Source: Lasiodiplodia sp. COLG20
Lineage: Eukaryota; Ascomycota; Dothideomycetes; Botryosphaeriales; Botryosphaeriaceae
Assembly: GCA_009801085.1 (NCBI GenBank)
Contig: VNWV01000003.1
Location: forward strand, 3,286,001-3,350,000
DNA: 64,000 nt
Direction: 5' to 3'
Made by a program: the position numbers and the translations under genes. A model generated the notes under the pieces. The model worked only from the letters and a program-made list of their open reading frames with translations, had not been told where the DNA came from and did no database searches. This document shows positions 31,301-43,500 of the stretch, in pieces (the first letter of the stretch is position 1; each line of letters starts with the position of its first letter).

Positions 31301-33967
31301 TTGGACTGTCGTCCGTCTCTTCTTTGCACTCGGCGCCTGTCGAGCTCGAGACTCCTTCTCCGCGCAAGGCTGCACCAGCGCCTCTTGACTTCACTCCTAT
31401 CTCCTCTCTTCACTCCGAGCCTGTGGAATCGGAGCCTCCGGCGACAGCTGTGCGTGCTCCGGTGGAGCCCTCGCAATTCTCCTCCATCCTCTCCCTTCAA
31501 TCAGAGCCCGTTGAGGCCGAATTCCCCGCTGCACGAGAGGTCGAGCTTCCTGCGTCGAACTCGCAGCTTTCTCAGATTTCGTCCATCGATACTGAGCCGG
31601 TCTTGCCCGAGGTGCCTGAAGTCACCCCGCCTTCCTTCCAGTTCTCTTCCATTTCTTCTCTCCACTCGGAGCCTGTGGAACCTGTCAAGCCCGAGATCAA
31701 GCCCATCGATCTCAACCTTTCCTCCATTTCCTCTCTGCACTCGGAGCCCGTGGAACCCGTCAAGCCCGAGATCAAGCCCATCGATCTCAAGATTTCCTCA
31801 ATTTCTTCTCTGCACTCGGAGCCCATTGCGCCGGCAGAGCCCGAGATCAAGCCTGCCGATCTCCACTTCTCTTCGATTTCGTCTCTTCATTCAGAGCCGG
31901 TTGCTGCGGAGGCTCCTGCACCTCTCAAGGCTATTCCGTCGACGCTTTCTCCCGTCTTTGGCCAGTCTGTTGAGCCGGTTTCCTTGCCTCTTCCGGAGAT
32001 TTTCACTAAGCCAGCGCCGGCGCCGGTCGAACCTGTTGTCACCGAAGAAGAGCAGACCATTCCTTCCCTGTCCTACGCTAATATCTCAGCGCAAGACGTC
32101 GAGCCTGTTGCCCCCGAAGAGACCCAGAAGGCTATTCCTTCTCTGTCCTACGCCAACATCTCAACACAGCACGTTGAGCCAGAGGAAGCCACCATGCCTG
32201 GACGCCTTCTGGCAGCAGAGCGCAAGGCGCCCGGCTTTGATGAGGTTTACGAGAATGTCATGTCCAAGGAAACGCATGTGGTTGCTACTCAGGAGCCCGT
32301 GGAGCGGAGCCGCTCGATCAAGAAGGTGTCGATGGCTGGCACGCAGACGGTGGTGTCTTCAGCTCAACTTGATGAGCTTTTGGCCTCCAAGGAACGCGGT
32401 ATTGCCGTTGGTGCACCCGCAGCCATTTCCCCAAGCAAAGCCTCTTTCTCCAGCTCTAAGAAGGACGCGCCGGCGTACAAGACAGTGCGCCGTCCGACGA
32501 GCTCGCAGAGCATGCGCAGCGCTCGCTCAGAGCCGGCGCCACCGCTTCCTGCGGACCACCGGGAGCTCATCGCTGCCGCAACGCAAAAGACGCCTGGTAC
32601 CATGGGTCCTCCTACGAGGCCCGCATCCGCCATGAAGAACCAGAACAGCTCGCACTCGTCGCAATTCCGCCCACGCACTCCCAACGGCAGCGCCCAAGGC
32701 AGTGTCAGGGCCACCAGCCCGCACTCTGTCAACGGCACTACGCCTCGCCCGCGCCTTCACGCAGCTCGCAGCGAGGTCTCGTCGCCCATCTCGCGCCGTA
32801 CTTCGGTGTCGTCGTTTGCCTCGGAAGTTGACAACCGCTTCAACATCTCTGCCAACCCGGTTGCTCGTGACGAGTACGGCCAGGCCATCGACCCAAGGCT
32901 CGTGGCTGCGATCACGCAAACAATGATTGGCGAGTTCATGTGGAAGTATACCCGCAAGGCTGGTCGCGAGGAGATGTCCGTCAACAGACACAGACGTTTC
33001 TTCTGGGTCCACCCGTACACTCGCACTCTGTACTGGAGTGATCGGGACCCCGCCACCGCAGGAAAGACGCAGCTCAAGGCAAAGAGCGTCCAGATCGAAG
33101 ACGTTCGCGTCGAGACGGACGACAACCCGTACCCTCCCGGTCTCCACCGCAAGAGTTTGATCGTCATCACCCCTGGCCGCTCTGTCAAGTTTACGGCAAC
33201 TACGGGTCAGCGTCACGAGACCTGGTTCAACGCGCTCTCGTACCTACTCCTCCGCACTAACAGCGAGCGCGAAGACGAGTCGGCCCCGCACGAGAAGGAA
33301 ATGACTCCGAACTCGGACGAAGCGTCCGAGTTCAACCCTGGCCTTGCCAGGCGTAACTCCCGGCAGACTGCCCATTCCCGCATGTCGCTCTCTTCATACA
33401 ACAGCCGTGGCACTAGGAACTCGTCTCCTCAGCGCAGCCGTCTCGCCTCGATTGCCAAGCGGCGAGCGGCGGAACAGCGTTCTGCAACGCTCACGCCAAC
33501 CACGCCGGGCTCCGCATCAGGCCGCTTTAGCTCGCTGAGCGGCCTCTTCCGCCCTCAGACGGCAAACTTCCGTGGATCGTTCTCGAGCCGCAGGAGCAAG
33601 ACCAGTGGACAAGACGCGTCGATATATGACGCTTCGCTTGCGAACGACTCTGCGGAGGATCTCCGCCGGACGCTTGAGGCTCAGGAAGCGGAGGCTGACA
33701 GGTTGGAGAATGTGCGGGCATGCTGCGATGGTGAGTTTGTGCTAAGACAGTGGCTATTGTCTCCCCGGAAAATTCAGTTTCTCCTTACTGACGTGTCCTC
33801 TAGGTAAACACGACGTCGGCTCGCTGTCGAAGAAGCCTCACAGTCACCACCACCACCATCACCAGCGCAAGCCGTCGCACACGCGTTCCAGCTCATTTGG
33901 CACGAGCATGTTCCTCGGCAGCCAGAGCGAGCTTGATTCCAGGTCCCGCAACAGCACTTCGCATTGA
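28321..33967 (+). CDS. ApsA/Num1-type cortical anchor protein with PH domain, 1857 aa
   Basis: Model: join(28321..33730, 33804..33967); the 73-bp intron (GTGAGT..TCTAG) adds a His-rich tail SHHHHHHHQRKPSHTRSSSF ending SRNSTSH. The N-terminal 450 residues are largely coiled coil (HLAETERRLQEASQLGTVLV; LLNQVRELQAALAEKDEQLK), matching the cortical attachment region of ApsA/Num1. A long disordered acidic middle follows. Residues about 855-1200 hold about 14 copies of a Ser-Pro-Glu repeat (ISSLHSEPVEP). The PH domain of the Mcp5/Num1 type is at about 1530-1650 (TMIGEFMWKYTRKAGREEMS; HRRFFWVHPYTRTLYWSDRD) and binds plasma membrane phosphoinositides. In Aspergillus and yeast these proteins anchor dynein and mitochondria at the cortex for nuclear migration; this role is inferred from family. 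The start is the first ATG of the long frame (MPTTAASPPKVVAVDVEDTD). Confidence 0.9.
30886..31920 (+). repeat. coding tandem repeat in ApsA/Num1 (about 14 units)
   Basis: Units average about 75 bp, encoding the theme SSISSLHSEPVEPxxPExK. Two or three units near 31650-31830 are almost identical at DNA level (around GAGATCAAGCCCATCGATCT), while outer units are more diverged. Confidence 0.85.
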
Positions 33968-34579
33968 AGGGCTTGGGAATGATGTAATTTCTCTCGTGGG
34001 TATCAGTCATGATATACCAGCCAATCCCTTTACTTTCGTCGATTTTCAGATACCACAGTCCGGACGACCGCTCTCCTCCTTACTAATTTCCTTTTCTTCA
34101 GCGTCTCAAAGTTTTTCTCTCTCTATCAAGCTGGCCGCCTGGCGTTTAGATTTGGGGTTTGGCGGAAATGCGTTGCGTCTTGGCCGGTTTGCATCCATGT
34201 TTCACGGTGCAGACGTACTTGGTCTTCCTAATCAATGTCCCAATCTGCCAAACGTGCGTGCATTCTCTCCTTTCGGAAGGTTTTCTTTGGACGGGAATCT
34301 GAATACTGTGGGTGGCATTATCTGTGTTGGCCAAAACTGTACAAGTCAGAGATCCTATTGCTAGTGAATGGACGAAATTTGAAGATGACTGCCTTGGATG
34401 CCACGTGAAGATGATTGGTGCGGATCGAAGGCGGTAACGGGGTGCGCGCCAAGACCTGGGGGTTCTGCGGCGAACGCGAGTTTTGGCAACGCGACGTCCC
34501 AGCAGTGGAAGCTCCTCGACTTTTCGTACTCCACCGCCCCTCATTCCTACGTCCGGCCAAACCCCAGAACCGTTCCAGG
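33968..34579. other. intergenic between ApsA/Num1 and CCT8
   Basis: 3' flank and promoter, with no additional gene seen. Confidence 0.5.
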
Positions 34580-36413
34580 ATGTCGCTCTCTATACCCAAA
34601 GCCCCTAACGCGGGGCTGTTCAAGCAGGGCTACAACAAGTATGTTGTCCTCGCGCTCAAGCTGCCCCTCCGCCGCCCGCAACCTCCGAGCTCTCACCCCT
34701 CCCCCTTGAGCCTCCAAGCCACCCATGACCGGCGCTGACAGGTGCATAGCTACGATGCCGAAGACGGTGCAGTCGTGCGCAACATCGAAGCCTCTCGCGC
34801 CATCTCGCAGACGGTGCAGACGTCGCTGGGCCCCTATGGCCGCAACAAGATCGTCATCAACCACCTGCAGAAGATGATCCTCACCTCCGACGCCGCCACC
34901 ATACTCCGCGAGCTGGAGGTCGTGCACCCCGCCGCCAAGCTGCTGGTCATGGCCTCGCAGCAGCAGGAGGCCGAGATGGGCGACGCCACCAACCTGGTCA
35001 TCGTGCTGGCCGGCGAGCTGCTGAAGAAGGCCGAAGAGCTGATCCGGATGGGTCTGAAGACGAGCGATATCGTGCAGGGCTACGAGAAGGCACAGAACGA
35101 GGCATTGAACGCGCTCGAGCGTATGTGGACACGCAACACCCAAGATTGGCGAACATATGCTGACATATGGGAATTTAGAGCTGGTGGTTGACAAGGTTGA
35201 GGACGTGAGGGACCAGGCGCAGCTCAGCAAGGCCATCCGCACCGTCATCGCCGCGAAGCAGAACGGCTCCGAGGACGTCCTGGCCAATATGGTTGCCGAG
35301 GCCGTACTGGCCGTCCTGCCCAAGAACCCCGCTAACTTCAACGTCGACAACGTCCGCGTGGTCAAGATCATGGGCGGCAGCTTGGAGCAGAGCAAGGTCG
35401 TCAAGGGCATGGTTTTCGGCAATGAGCCCGTGGGAAGCATCAAGAAGGCCACCAAAGCCAAGGTGGCAGTGTTCACGTCTTCCATCGACATCAGCCAGAC
35501 GGAGACCAAGGGCACCGTCCTTCTGCATAATGCAAAGGAGATGCTAGATTTTACAAAGGGTGAAGAGTCGCAGGTCGAAACCATGATCAAAGAACTCCAT
35601 GACTCGGGCGTCCGGGTGGTCGTTGCTGGTTCCAGCGTTGGCGAGCTGGCCCTGCACTACCTCAACCGCTTCGGTATCCTTATCATCAAGGTCCTCTCCA
35701 AGTTCGAGCTCCGTCGCCTGTGCCGCGTTGTCGGTGCCACTCCTCTAGCTCGTTTCGGCGCTCCCATGCCGGATGAGATGGGTAGCGTCGATGTCGTTGA
35801 GACCATCGAGATTGGCGGTGACCGTGTCACCGTCTTCCGCCAGGAGAACGAGCAGACCCGGACCGCTACTCTGGTGCTTCGTGGCGCCACTCAGAACCAC
35901 CTCGACGATCTGGAGCGTGCCATCGATGACGGTGTCAACGTCGTCAAGGCCATCACTCGTGATGCGCGTCTTGTCCCCGGTGCGGGTGCTACTGAGATGC
36001 AGCTTATCGAGCGCGTCGCGGCTGTCGGCGAGAAGACCCCTGGTCTGTCGCAATACTCCATTAAGAAGTACGCCGAGGCCTTCGAGGTGGTCCCCAGAAC
36101 TCTGGCCGAGAGTGCCGGTCTCGATGCTACTGAGGTGCTGTCACGCCTGTACACCGCACACGCCGCTTCCAAGGCCACCGACGACTCCAAGCCCTACTGG
36201 ACCGCAGGTATCGACATCGAGAACGAGGACAAGACGGGCGTTCTTGACGCGGTCGACGAGGGCATCCTCGACCTGATGGTCAGCAAGAGCTGGGCCATCA
36301 AGCTCGCCACCGAGGCCGCCCGCACAATCCTGGCCGTCGACCAAATTATCGTAGCCAGGCAGGCCGGTGGCCCGAAGCCGCCGGGCCCCAACCCCAACTG
36401 GGATGAGGATTAA
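34580..36413 (+). CDS. cct8: chaperonin CCT subunit theta, 554 aa
   Basis: Model: join(34580..34638, 34750..35120, 35179..36413). Exon 1 encodes MSLSIPKAPNAGLFKQGYN. The second exon starts after a GCATAG acceptor and gives NYDAEDGAVVRNIEASRAIS, matching fungal Cct8. Group II chaperonin ATP-site motifs are present: QTSLGPYGRNKIVIN and GDATNLVIVLAGELL. The equatorial return GAGATEMQLIERVAAVGEKT and the C-terminal WAIKLATEAARTILAVDQII are typical. Length is close to yeast Cct8 (568). The protein is one of eight subunits of the cytosolic TRiC/CCT ring, which folds actin, tubulin and other clients. A second small intron (58 bp) interrupts the apical-side coding between NALEQ and LVVDK. Confidence 0.95.
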
Positions 36414-36593
36414 ATGACGACTATGGTGTGAGTGCTGGAGGCTACGTATGTATGATAATATGCATGTGGTGGAAGGAATTAGCCTTGGCAATCGAGTCCA
36501 TGATAGAGGAAACCAAAATCAAGTCATGTTTATGTCAAATTAATATTGTTACCTGTGCCTCAGCAATTTTCTCTGTTTTATGAGAAACAACAA
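36414..36593. other. CCT8 3' flank
   Basis: Short 3' region up to the next repeat copy. Confidence 0.5.
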
Positions 36594-36683
36594 ATGTGGG
36601 TAGATGAAGCTATCGTCCGGATATAAATGTGGAATTAATAATTATACATTCACGTCCGGACGATAGCTTCAGCTACCCACATA
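36594..36683. mobile_element. palindromic MITE-like repeat, copy 7
   Basis: ATGTGGGTAGATGAAGCTAT pairs with ATAGCTTCAGCTACCCACAT. The right flank (AAGGCAGAGCTGGAG, then GCTATGTTCTAGA at about 36698-36734) is shared with the copy at 51586, so the element originally reached at least 50 bp further. Confidence 0.93.
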
Positions 36684-36749
36684 TATTGATTTTTCTAAGG
36701 CAGAGCTGGAGTATAATTATGCTATGTTCTAGATCCCTGCCAAAACTCG

Positions 36750-37035
36750 TCCAGCGTACTGACCCTGCACATCCCGCCTCATCTCTGCGTGCAACCGCGG
36801 CCCCGGTGCTGAGCCGGCGCCAAACTCTGTCAAGCTGGATAACCCCACCGACCTCAACTTCTGGCAGACGAGTTTCTGGAAGAAACTCAAGAACCCCGAC
36901 AAGCAACGCATCAGAGACCTCGCAACTCTTGCGTCGATCCGATCACCATCAATCAACCTTCATCCTCATTCTGAGCCAGTGCCCCAACAGCTTTTGGTAG
37001 CTGCTTCGAGGAGGATCTGGCAGCGGGAAGGACAT
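36750..37035 (+). pseudogene. coding-like fragment, family uncertain
   Basis: A frame reading PNSVKLDNPTDLNFWQTSFW and KKLKNPDKQRIRDLATLASI runs to a TAG at about 37035. It looks like the N-terminal stretch of a fungal multidomain protein, with stops upstream and no continuation. I cannot assign it. Confidence 0.3.
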
Positions 37036-37159
37036 TAGCGTATTTTTTGCACGTAGTTCTGTGGAGGGGGGTGTTGTGAAGGAATGTGTTCTTTTTTTTT
37101 TTCGACCCATTCGGCACACCAGATGTGCTACTTACTTGTGAACTGATCTCTGAATTCCA

Positions 37160-38877
37160 GCCGCATCGACTTGTCAACCCCCCTTCCGGCCTCGAGGGCG
37201 GCTACTACCACCGGTCGTGTAGAAATTGTTGATGGCTCTTCTGGCTTGGACTTCGATGATGTTCACTGGTCCCTCTGCTGGGACAGCGGTTGGAGCGGAG
37301 GTGGGGTTGGGCGGCTCGTTGAATCCTAGTTCCAGACGACAGGTTCTTTCTCCTTATCGCGTGTTGGCCTGACCATCAGCTTAGCCATGTCCTGAGAGAG
37401 CCTCGGCGACGAGTTCAACAGATGGGCCAATGTGATTCCGTCGGACTCGGTGATGCGCTTTTCGAGGAGGCGCTTAGCAATCGAGAGCTCTGGCACCTGC
37501 TCTATTGCCCTGATCGCCCGAAATGGCCCAGCGGCGACAGCCGCGGCTCCCTTCTTTGTCTTGCGAGGAGCCCCTTCAGACTGTCGTTGTCCCTATTGTC
37601 GCTCATGTCCCAGTCTTCTGTATCGGACATATCTTGTTCGAGAGTCTGATCGAGATCCTCGTCATAATCGAATATCGAGTAACCCAAGTAGTCGTCGGCA
37701 GCCGCTATATTGATCCGCAAGTCTTCTTCGAACTCCTTCGGGTCCTTTGCTGGGATACTAACCAGGTACGGCTGACTACCCAAACTGCACCGACTCTTCC
37801 GTGTCAATCGGTTCCTCAAGAGCCATGCCCGCTGGTGCTTCGGTCATATTGCCGGCTTAGAACGTCGTCGAAAAGAATTGCTGACGCTGAGGTAGAGGAG
37901 GGAGCTTTCTATACTTCACCTCGTTGTCTTGCTTGAGCTTCAGGCGGTCATCCCGAGGCAAATCCTTATGGGGACAATTCCGGGCGATATGGCCGGGTGT
38001 CGCGCAGAGAAAACATGGCGCTGATTACTAGCTTCTAGATTGATTGGGTGGCTGCGGTTGAGGTTGAGCATACTGAGACCCCATCGGTGGTGGTTGATGC
38101 TGGGCATAAGGCTGCGTGGCTGGTGGCTGTTGAGGGTACAGCCTCGTTATGTTGTCGAGACTGAAGGGGATTGCGCTGACATTACCGCCAGTGGTGATGT
38201 TCGCCTGGAATGTGACCGTCGTGGTAACGGCGACGGCGGCGAGGAGCCTCATCAGTGTCGCTAATCTGTCCGGGAGGAGGGCGCGCGTTCTGCTGACGAG
38301 AGCTGAGCATGCTTGATGGTAACTACCACCCCCTCCTTGCTTCTGATTAGACGGTGCCGGTACTGGAGACGGCATCGAGAATTTGCTTAGCGCTTCTACC
38401 ATAGAAGGGACCAAGCGAGCCAGCGCCTCGTCTGCGCACGATCCTTCTCGTTTAGTGCTGGCTGCCGTAGCCACTGGTTGCAGAACGTATAAGTCCTCAA
38501 TCTTCTCGTCTGCCCACTCAATGGCTGTCTCCACGACTTGGTCGAGAAGGAGAGGCTAGTTTCCAGAAGACCGCCTCTCTGGTGAACTGCTTCATAACCT
38601 CGTCTACTGGGAAGTCAGAGGATTCTGGACAGAGGAAATCCACCAAGGCAAGAGCGTCGCGGGCCAGTATTGGGAATTTGTTACGCATCTTCTTGAGGGA
38701 GTACTCCTTCAACGCATCGTAATGCGTGAAGCACGCCCAGTTGTATAGTGTAAGCTCCTCCAAGAAGAGCTTGTATGTCGGGTCTGTTGTGTCGGTTCCC
38801 ACCAATGTCTCGAAGAACGCTCTGGCTGGACCAGTCAAGGAGTCTCCCAGCGCCATTATGGCAACCTCATCTCTCAT
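37160..38877 (-). pseudogene. decayed LTR-retroelement gag region (CCHC zinc knuckle)
   Basis: On the minus strand a capsid-like segment (ALGDSLTGPARAFFETLVGT; NWACFTHYDALKEYSLKKMR) at 38518-38877 continues after a frameshift near 38563 as VVETAIEWADEKIEDLYVLQ. After a Pro/Gln-rich linker and two in-frame stops (TAG TAA at about 38025-38030) comes a retroviral-type zinc knuckle, CFLCATPGHIARNC, at 37974-38015 (C-x2-C-x4-H-x4-C). Downstream pieces (VPELSIAKRLLEKRITESDG) resemble the region before the protease in fungal Ty3/gypsy elements. No protease, reverse transcriptase or integrase is visible, and frames are broken, so this is a relic of a retrotransposon or gag-derived gene. Confidence 0.65.
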
Positions 38878-39741
38878 CTCGGGCTTGGCGTCAGCAAACG
38901 AGATGGACTGGTGAGCGGCAATCTTGTATTACAACTTCAGCTTCTTAACATTGCTCCCTACTGTCTCCATTCTATTATTATTTTTACTACCGGGAACTTG
39001 AATGACAACGATCGCTCGAGCGAGGAAGACTTCCGTCCATGGCTTACGCCTTCCCTTGTCAAGTTCAACGCTATTTCCAAAATCTGAACCAGAGCGGGCC
39101 ACAGCGCCTCTCCGGCAAGAGCAGCAGAGGCGGGCGCGACCATGGCTCGTAGTCACCTCGAAGCTATCCGGTAGACGTCTCAAGCACCGTGCCACACGTT
39201 CTCATTTCGCATCTGGTCAGTGCGTACTAGCAGTCGTCCATGATGATGGGTCCTTGAGATGCCCTGGAAATGATATATTTCATCCAGCAAGCCTATAGGA
39301 CAGAAGGCATTAAGGGCTTCTGGCGCGGTGAGCCTACCGGCCTTCTTCTGCCATTGGCACTGCCACTCGCCAACTACTGAGCCGCAAGCACACGCTTCTG
39401 GTACAACTGAGAACAAGCGCCTGGGCTCTAAGAGAACTTCTCTGCGGCACCGCTGATCCCATCGGGTGAGCCTCACAATCATAGTACAAACCTTCGTGGA
39501 ATGGCTGTACAACGTACGTGTGCTGTCGAATGGATCCACCGCCGTTACGCCCGACCAGCAGCCCCTCCCATTACGCATTATCATCAATGTCCGCCTTGAA
39601 CCCCACCTCCAGCTCAAGCTCCAGCTCCGGCGCCAGCATACTGTCAGTCAAATCGTCTTGCAGACTGCTGTGAGAGCCCTTCACTCAGAAACCATACTAT
39701 CGACGCGGTTGCTGAGGTGATGCGCGATACAGAGAGAGATT
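38878..39741. other. flank of the gag relic, no intact gene
   Basis: Open frames here are short. The block may be the 5' part of the same element, but no LTR pair could be identified by eye. Confidence 0.4.
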
Positions 39742-39866
39742 GCAGCCGAAGACTGGCTAGGTTTGGTTTCGCTCATGTCATCTGTAGTTGAAGCTATCGT
39801 CCGGACGTGTATGTAGAATTTTTAATTCCACATTCTGGTCCGGACGATAGCTTCAACTACCCACAT
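39742..39866. mobile_element. composite palindromic element, copy 8 (left outer repeat plus palindrome)
   Basis: The left outer repeat begins GCAGCCGAAGACTGGCTAGG, then TTTCGCTCATGTCAT, followed by the palindrome TGTAGTTGAAGCTATCGTCC ... GATAGCTTCAACTACCCAC (about 39779-39866). The right flank ATTTTTCAAGGCAGATCTGG is again shared with other copies. Confidence 0.88.
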
Positions 39867-40576
39867 ATGTTATTTTTCAAGGCAGATCTGGAGGATGGTA
39901 TGGCGGTGCGGAAGATAACGACTTATGCGACTTATTGGAGTTCGCTAAAGGCCAATAGCTGGACCATCTGTTATTTCGCTTGCGTAGTCTATTCATACAT
40001 GCACCTACGCACACATCTGGTTTTCTGTGTCTTCACTCCTTCATTTTTAAAGAGTGTTTTCATCTCTAGGACGAAGTATACATTTTCTTTTCTACACTCT
40101 GAGCGATGAGCTGATACATCAATCTAACATCGGAATACACTCTCGCTTAATGATAAGTAACGTGGGCAGTGTGCGATCGCCAAAGTCGAGACCGCAGTTA
40201 TTTCTAGAAGATATCCGATGTGAGCAACCTCCAATAACCATGACATCATATGCAACAATCGTGACAAACAAGACAAAAAATCAATGTGGAGTGTTCGAGA
40301 ACGTGACTAAAGAGTGAGGCTAATGTCACCCTGAAAATCCAAATCTCCCGTCAAAAAGGCAATTGACAGGGGCTTTACGATGATCCGACAAAACTCCGAA
40401 TATAATGCAATGGTCTAGAAGGAGGAAAAAGGAGGTGCAGCCGAGCAAGGTCATCAGAAAGATGACGCTTGATTGTGGAACTCGACTTCTTGAAGGAGGA
40501 CTCCAAAATATGCCAAAGAATACGAACATGAAGGGGAGAGGGAGAGGGGAAGAGGATGGGGAGACAGGCTCCTTCA
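39867..40576. other. intergenic, no gene seen
   Basis: The 3' side of the CLC gene; no coding signal. Confidence 0.5.
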
Positions 40577-43500
40577 TCAATGGCCGTGAGCTTCTGCTTC
40601 AATCTCCTTCATGTACTTAACGAAAGCCTTCTTATGCACAAGGCCAGCATAACGGCCGTCGCGGAGCACGCAGATATAGCGGAGACCGAGCTTAACGAAG
40701 CATTCGTACACTAGGTCCATGGGGGAGCGATATTCCAGCGAGACTGGTGACTGTGGTGGGTGGTGGTCAGCTATCGGGGTCCAATAACAACTCCTTGGAA
40801 GACTTACTGGATCGATGTAGGGGGTGAAGTCCGTCGGATCCTCCTCTTGCTCCTCTGGGTGTTCGCGTGCATTCCAACCAACTTCGGGGGACATCAGGCA
40901 TAGAGTATTCTCTTCGTTTTCAAGCTTGTCCAATGCAAATTCCAAATCGGGCGCAGGAATAAGACCAGCGAGGATTCCATCCCGGAGGATTGGCAGGCCA
41001 CCATCAAGCTCGCCTGCCATGTGAAGGTGTTGCAATTGGAAGCGCAAGTGCTTTGCAGGCACAAGTGGGGAGTTGGTGATGTCAATCACGCGTTCTTCGC
41101 GGACGCGCGGGGTGATGTCCCCAAGCTGAGACGTGAATACCGGGCGAATTTTGTTGTCCAAGAAAGGGTAAGAGTTCATGTCCGTGAGGAGGTCGTAGAT
41201 GCTCAACGGCTCAATTGCATCCGCCACCCATTTGGAGACGAGCACACCGAGTGAAAAAGGCAAGACGTGGTTCAAACTGCCAGTGAGCTCGAACAGGATA
41301 ACGGCCAAAGTGACTGAAAGACGGGTGACTCCGCACATGGTTGCTCCTGCGGCCACCATAGCGTATACGCCTGGGACAACGCAGGCTTCCGGGTTGTCGT
41401 CCTTGTGGCATGTCCCGAAAAGACCGGTAGAAGAGTAATTGAGCGCCAAATACTGAACGATGTGCCCGACAATTCTGCCAGCAATACCTCCAACTACCAT
41501 GGAAGGGACGTAGATACCGGCCGGGACTTTGATGCCAAAAGTAATGATCGTTAACAGACTTTTGATGACGAAGGCGATGAACAGATACCAGATGATCTCG
41601 GGTATCCGATCTCTTGTTGCACACAGTCCGGTTCCAGCCTCGGTAAAGGTGTCGCAGGGAGAAGCTAGCTCGAACAATAGCTCTGCGACGGGCAACTTGG
41701 TGTATCTGTTCCAGAAGCTCACGATACCGGTGAGAAGGGCAACCAGGAACACTTCCAGAAGGGGATTCCCTTTGATGATGGGAATACGACGGAAGGTTTG
41801 TGCCCACAGTTTTGAGGCCTTGATGAAGAGAGCACCCAAGACACCTCCGATGGCTCCAACAATAATGTACGCAAACAGCTCGAAGAAATGCCAGTCTGAA
41901 AGGTAGCGGACTTCGAACAAAACGATTTTGCCCGTGCCATAGGGATTCAGAAACTTGAGAGTGAGCGCCGATGCCTGTTTCCTAGAATCAGCACTGATCG
42001 TGTGATGATGGATTCATAGGTCGTCTCAGCCGGCTTTGCGCCCGCTATGGACCGTAGCACTGATTGTGTGTGGTGTTGGTGGGTCAGGGGTCCAGGGTCC
42101 GTGCACCATGGGGTCCGTGCGTCACGGGGTCCCGCCCACCACCGCCACCACCGTCACCATCGGCAGAGGGTCAGAAGGAAAAGTACTTACAATGCAACAG
42201 AAAAAGGTCCTGAACAAAGTCTTTGGCGGGAAGTAGTAGCTGACTTCTTCCAAGCTGAAAAGGACACCGCCAATAGGAGCACCGAACGCTACTGCAACAC
42301 CGCTTGCAGCACTCGCGCTGAGAACCTCTCGCCTCTTCGCATCGTTTCCAGAGTACTTGGCGAAGATACGACACGCTATGTTACCCACGCTGGTAGCTAT
42401 GTGAACGTAAGGCCCTTCTTTGCCCAAGCTGAGTCCTGAAGCCACGCTGAGGATCAATCCGATGGATTTGATCACGAGAGTCCGGAGACCGAGGTAACCG
42501 TGGAGAACGAAGCCGCTGAGGATAACTCTGACTTCAGCAACACCGCTGCCGGCCGCGGAGTAGTATACCATTGGAGGAGAGGACTCGGATTTTTCAAAGA
42601 CTTCCTGCGGATTCGTGTTGAGCTTGTTGCCATCTTCATCCCGAATTAGAGGAGTATCAGGGGCCAAATTCTCATCAAGAGTGGTCAGATTGAATCTTGA
42701 GGGGATGACGGTCTTGGTAGTTAGTGTAAGAAGGCATGAAAGCATGGCAAATCCAACAGCGAAAAGGATGAAGAACGAGTATTCGATCCAGATGTCGTCA
42801 ACCCTCTCGTTGAGGATGACGTTCGACCAGGAGTTCCACGCCTCGCAACCAGAAGCACCGGCGCAGCACCGCTTTTCACTGTAATACCAGTGAGTGGCGC
42901 AGTAGCCGTTTTTGTAGTCGAACAAAAGGTTCTCCGTAGTGTTCACGAAGAACGCGATCAAGGCGGTCAAGACGCCGATGATAGCGACCAAAATCCAGCC
43001 CTGGGCGCCATCAAACCACGCCTGTATCCGGCCTCGGATGTCTTTGCGGCTGCGCAGGGCCTTGACGCGGTAGGCATCGGCGATGCTGTCGTGAACCCAG
43101 TCGGTCGAGGTAAATTGATCATACCATACACGATCGTCGCGGAAAACGGAATGTCTTGACTCGGCGAGCTCGTTCACTGGCCAAAGCAGTTAGTATCGCA
43201 AGAAGGATCGAGGAGGGCAGACTCACCAAGTGCCTGGCGCTGCTCCTGACCCAGCGCAGCCACGAGTCGGTTGCTGAAGGACGGGCGGCGGCTCTGATGA
43301 TGGGGGCGACGGACGCTGGCGCTACCCTGGCGGACATACAGAGGTCTGGGAGTGCCAGGGCCGACGGTGTGGTAGGCGCGGTGGCTTCTGTGCCCCAGGA
43401 GACTGGAGCTCTCGTCGGCAGCGCGGTTGGGATGTAGGCGATCTTGCAGGTTGACTTCAGAGAAACGGGCGGAGCGGAGCTTTGATCGAGCTGCCACGGG

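Noticed and set aside
30611..32635. 674-aa open frame overlapping ApsA/Num1 in another frame
   Set aside because: It is a shadow of the Ser/Pro/Glu repeat region; its Arg/Ser/Leu-rich translation mirrors the repeat in a shifted frame.
34547..35590. 347-aa antisense open frame over CCT8
   Set aside because: Shadow of CCT8 exons, which are firmly identified.
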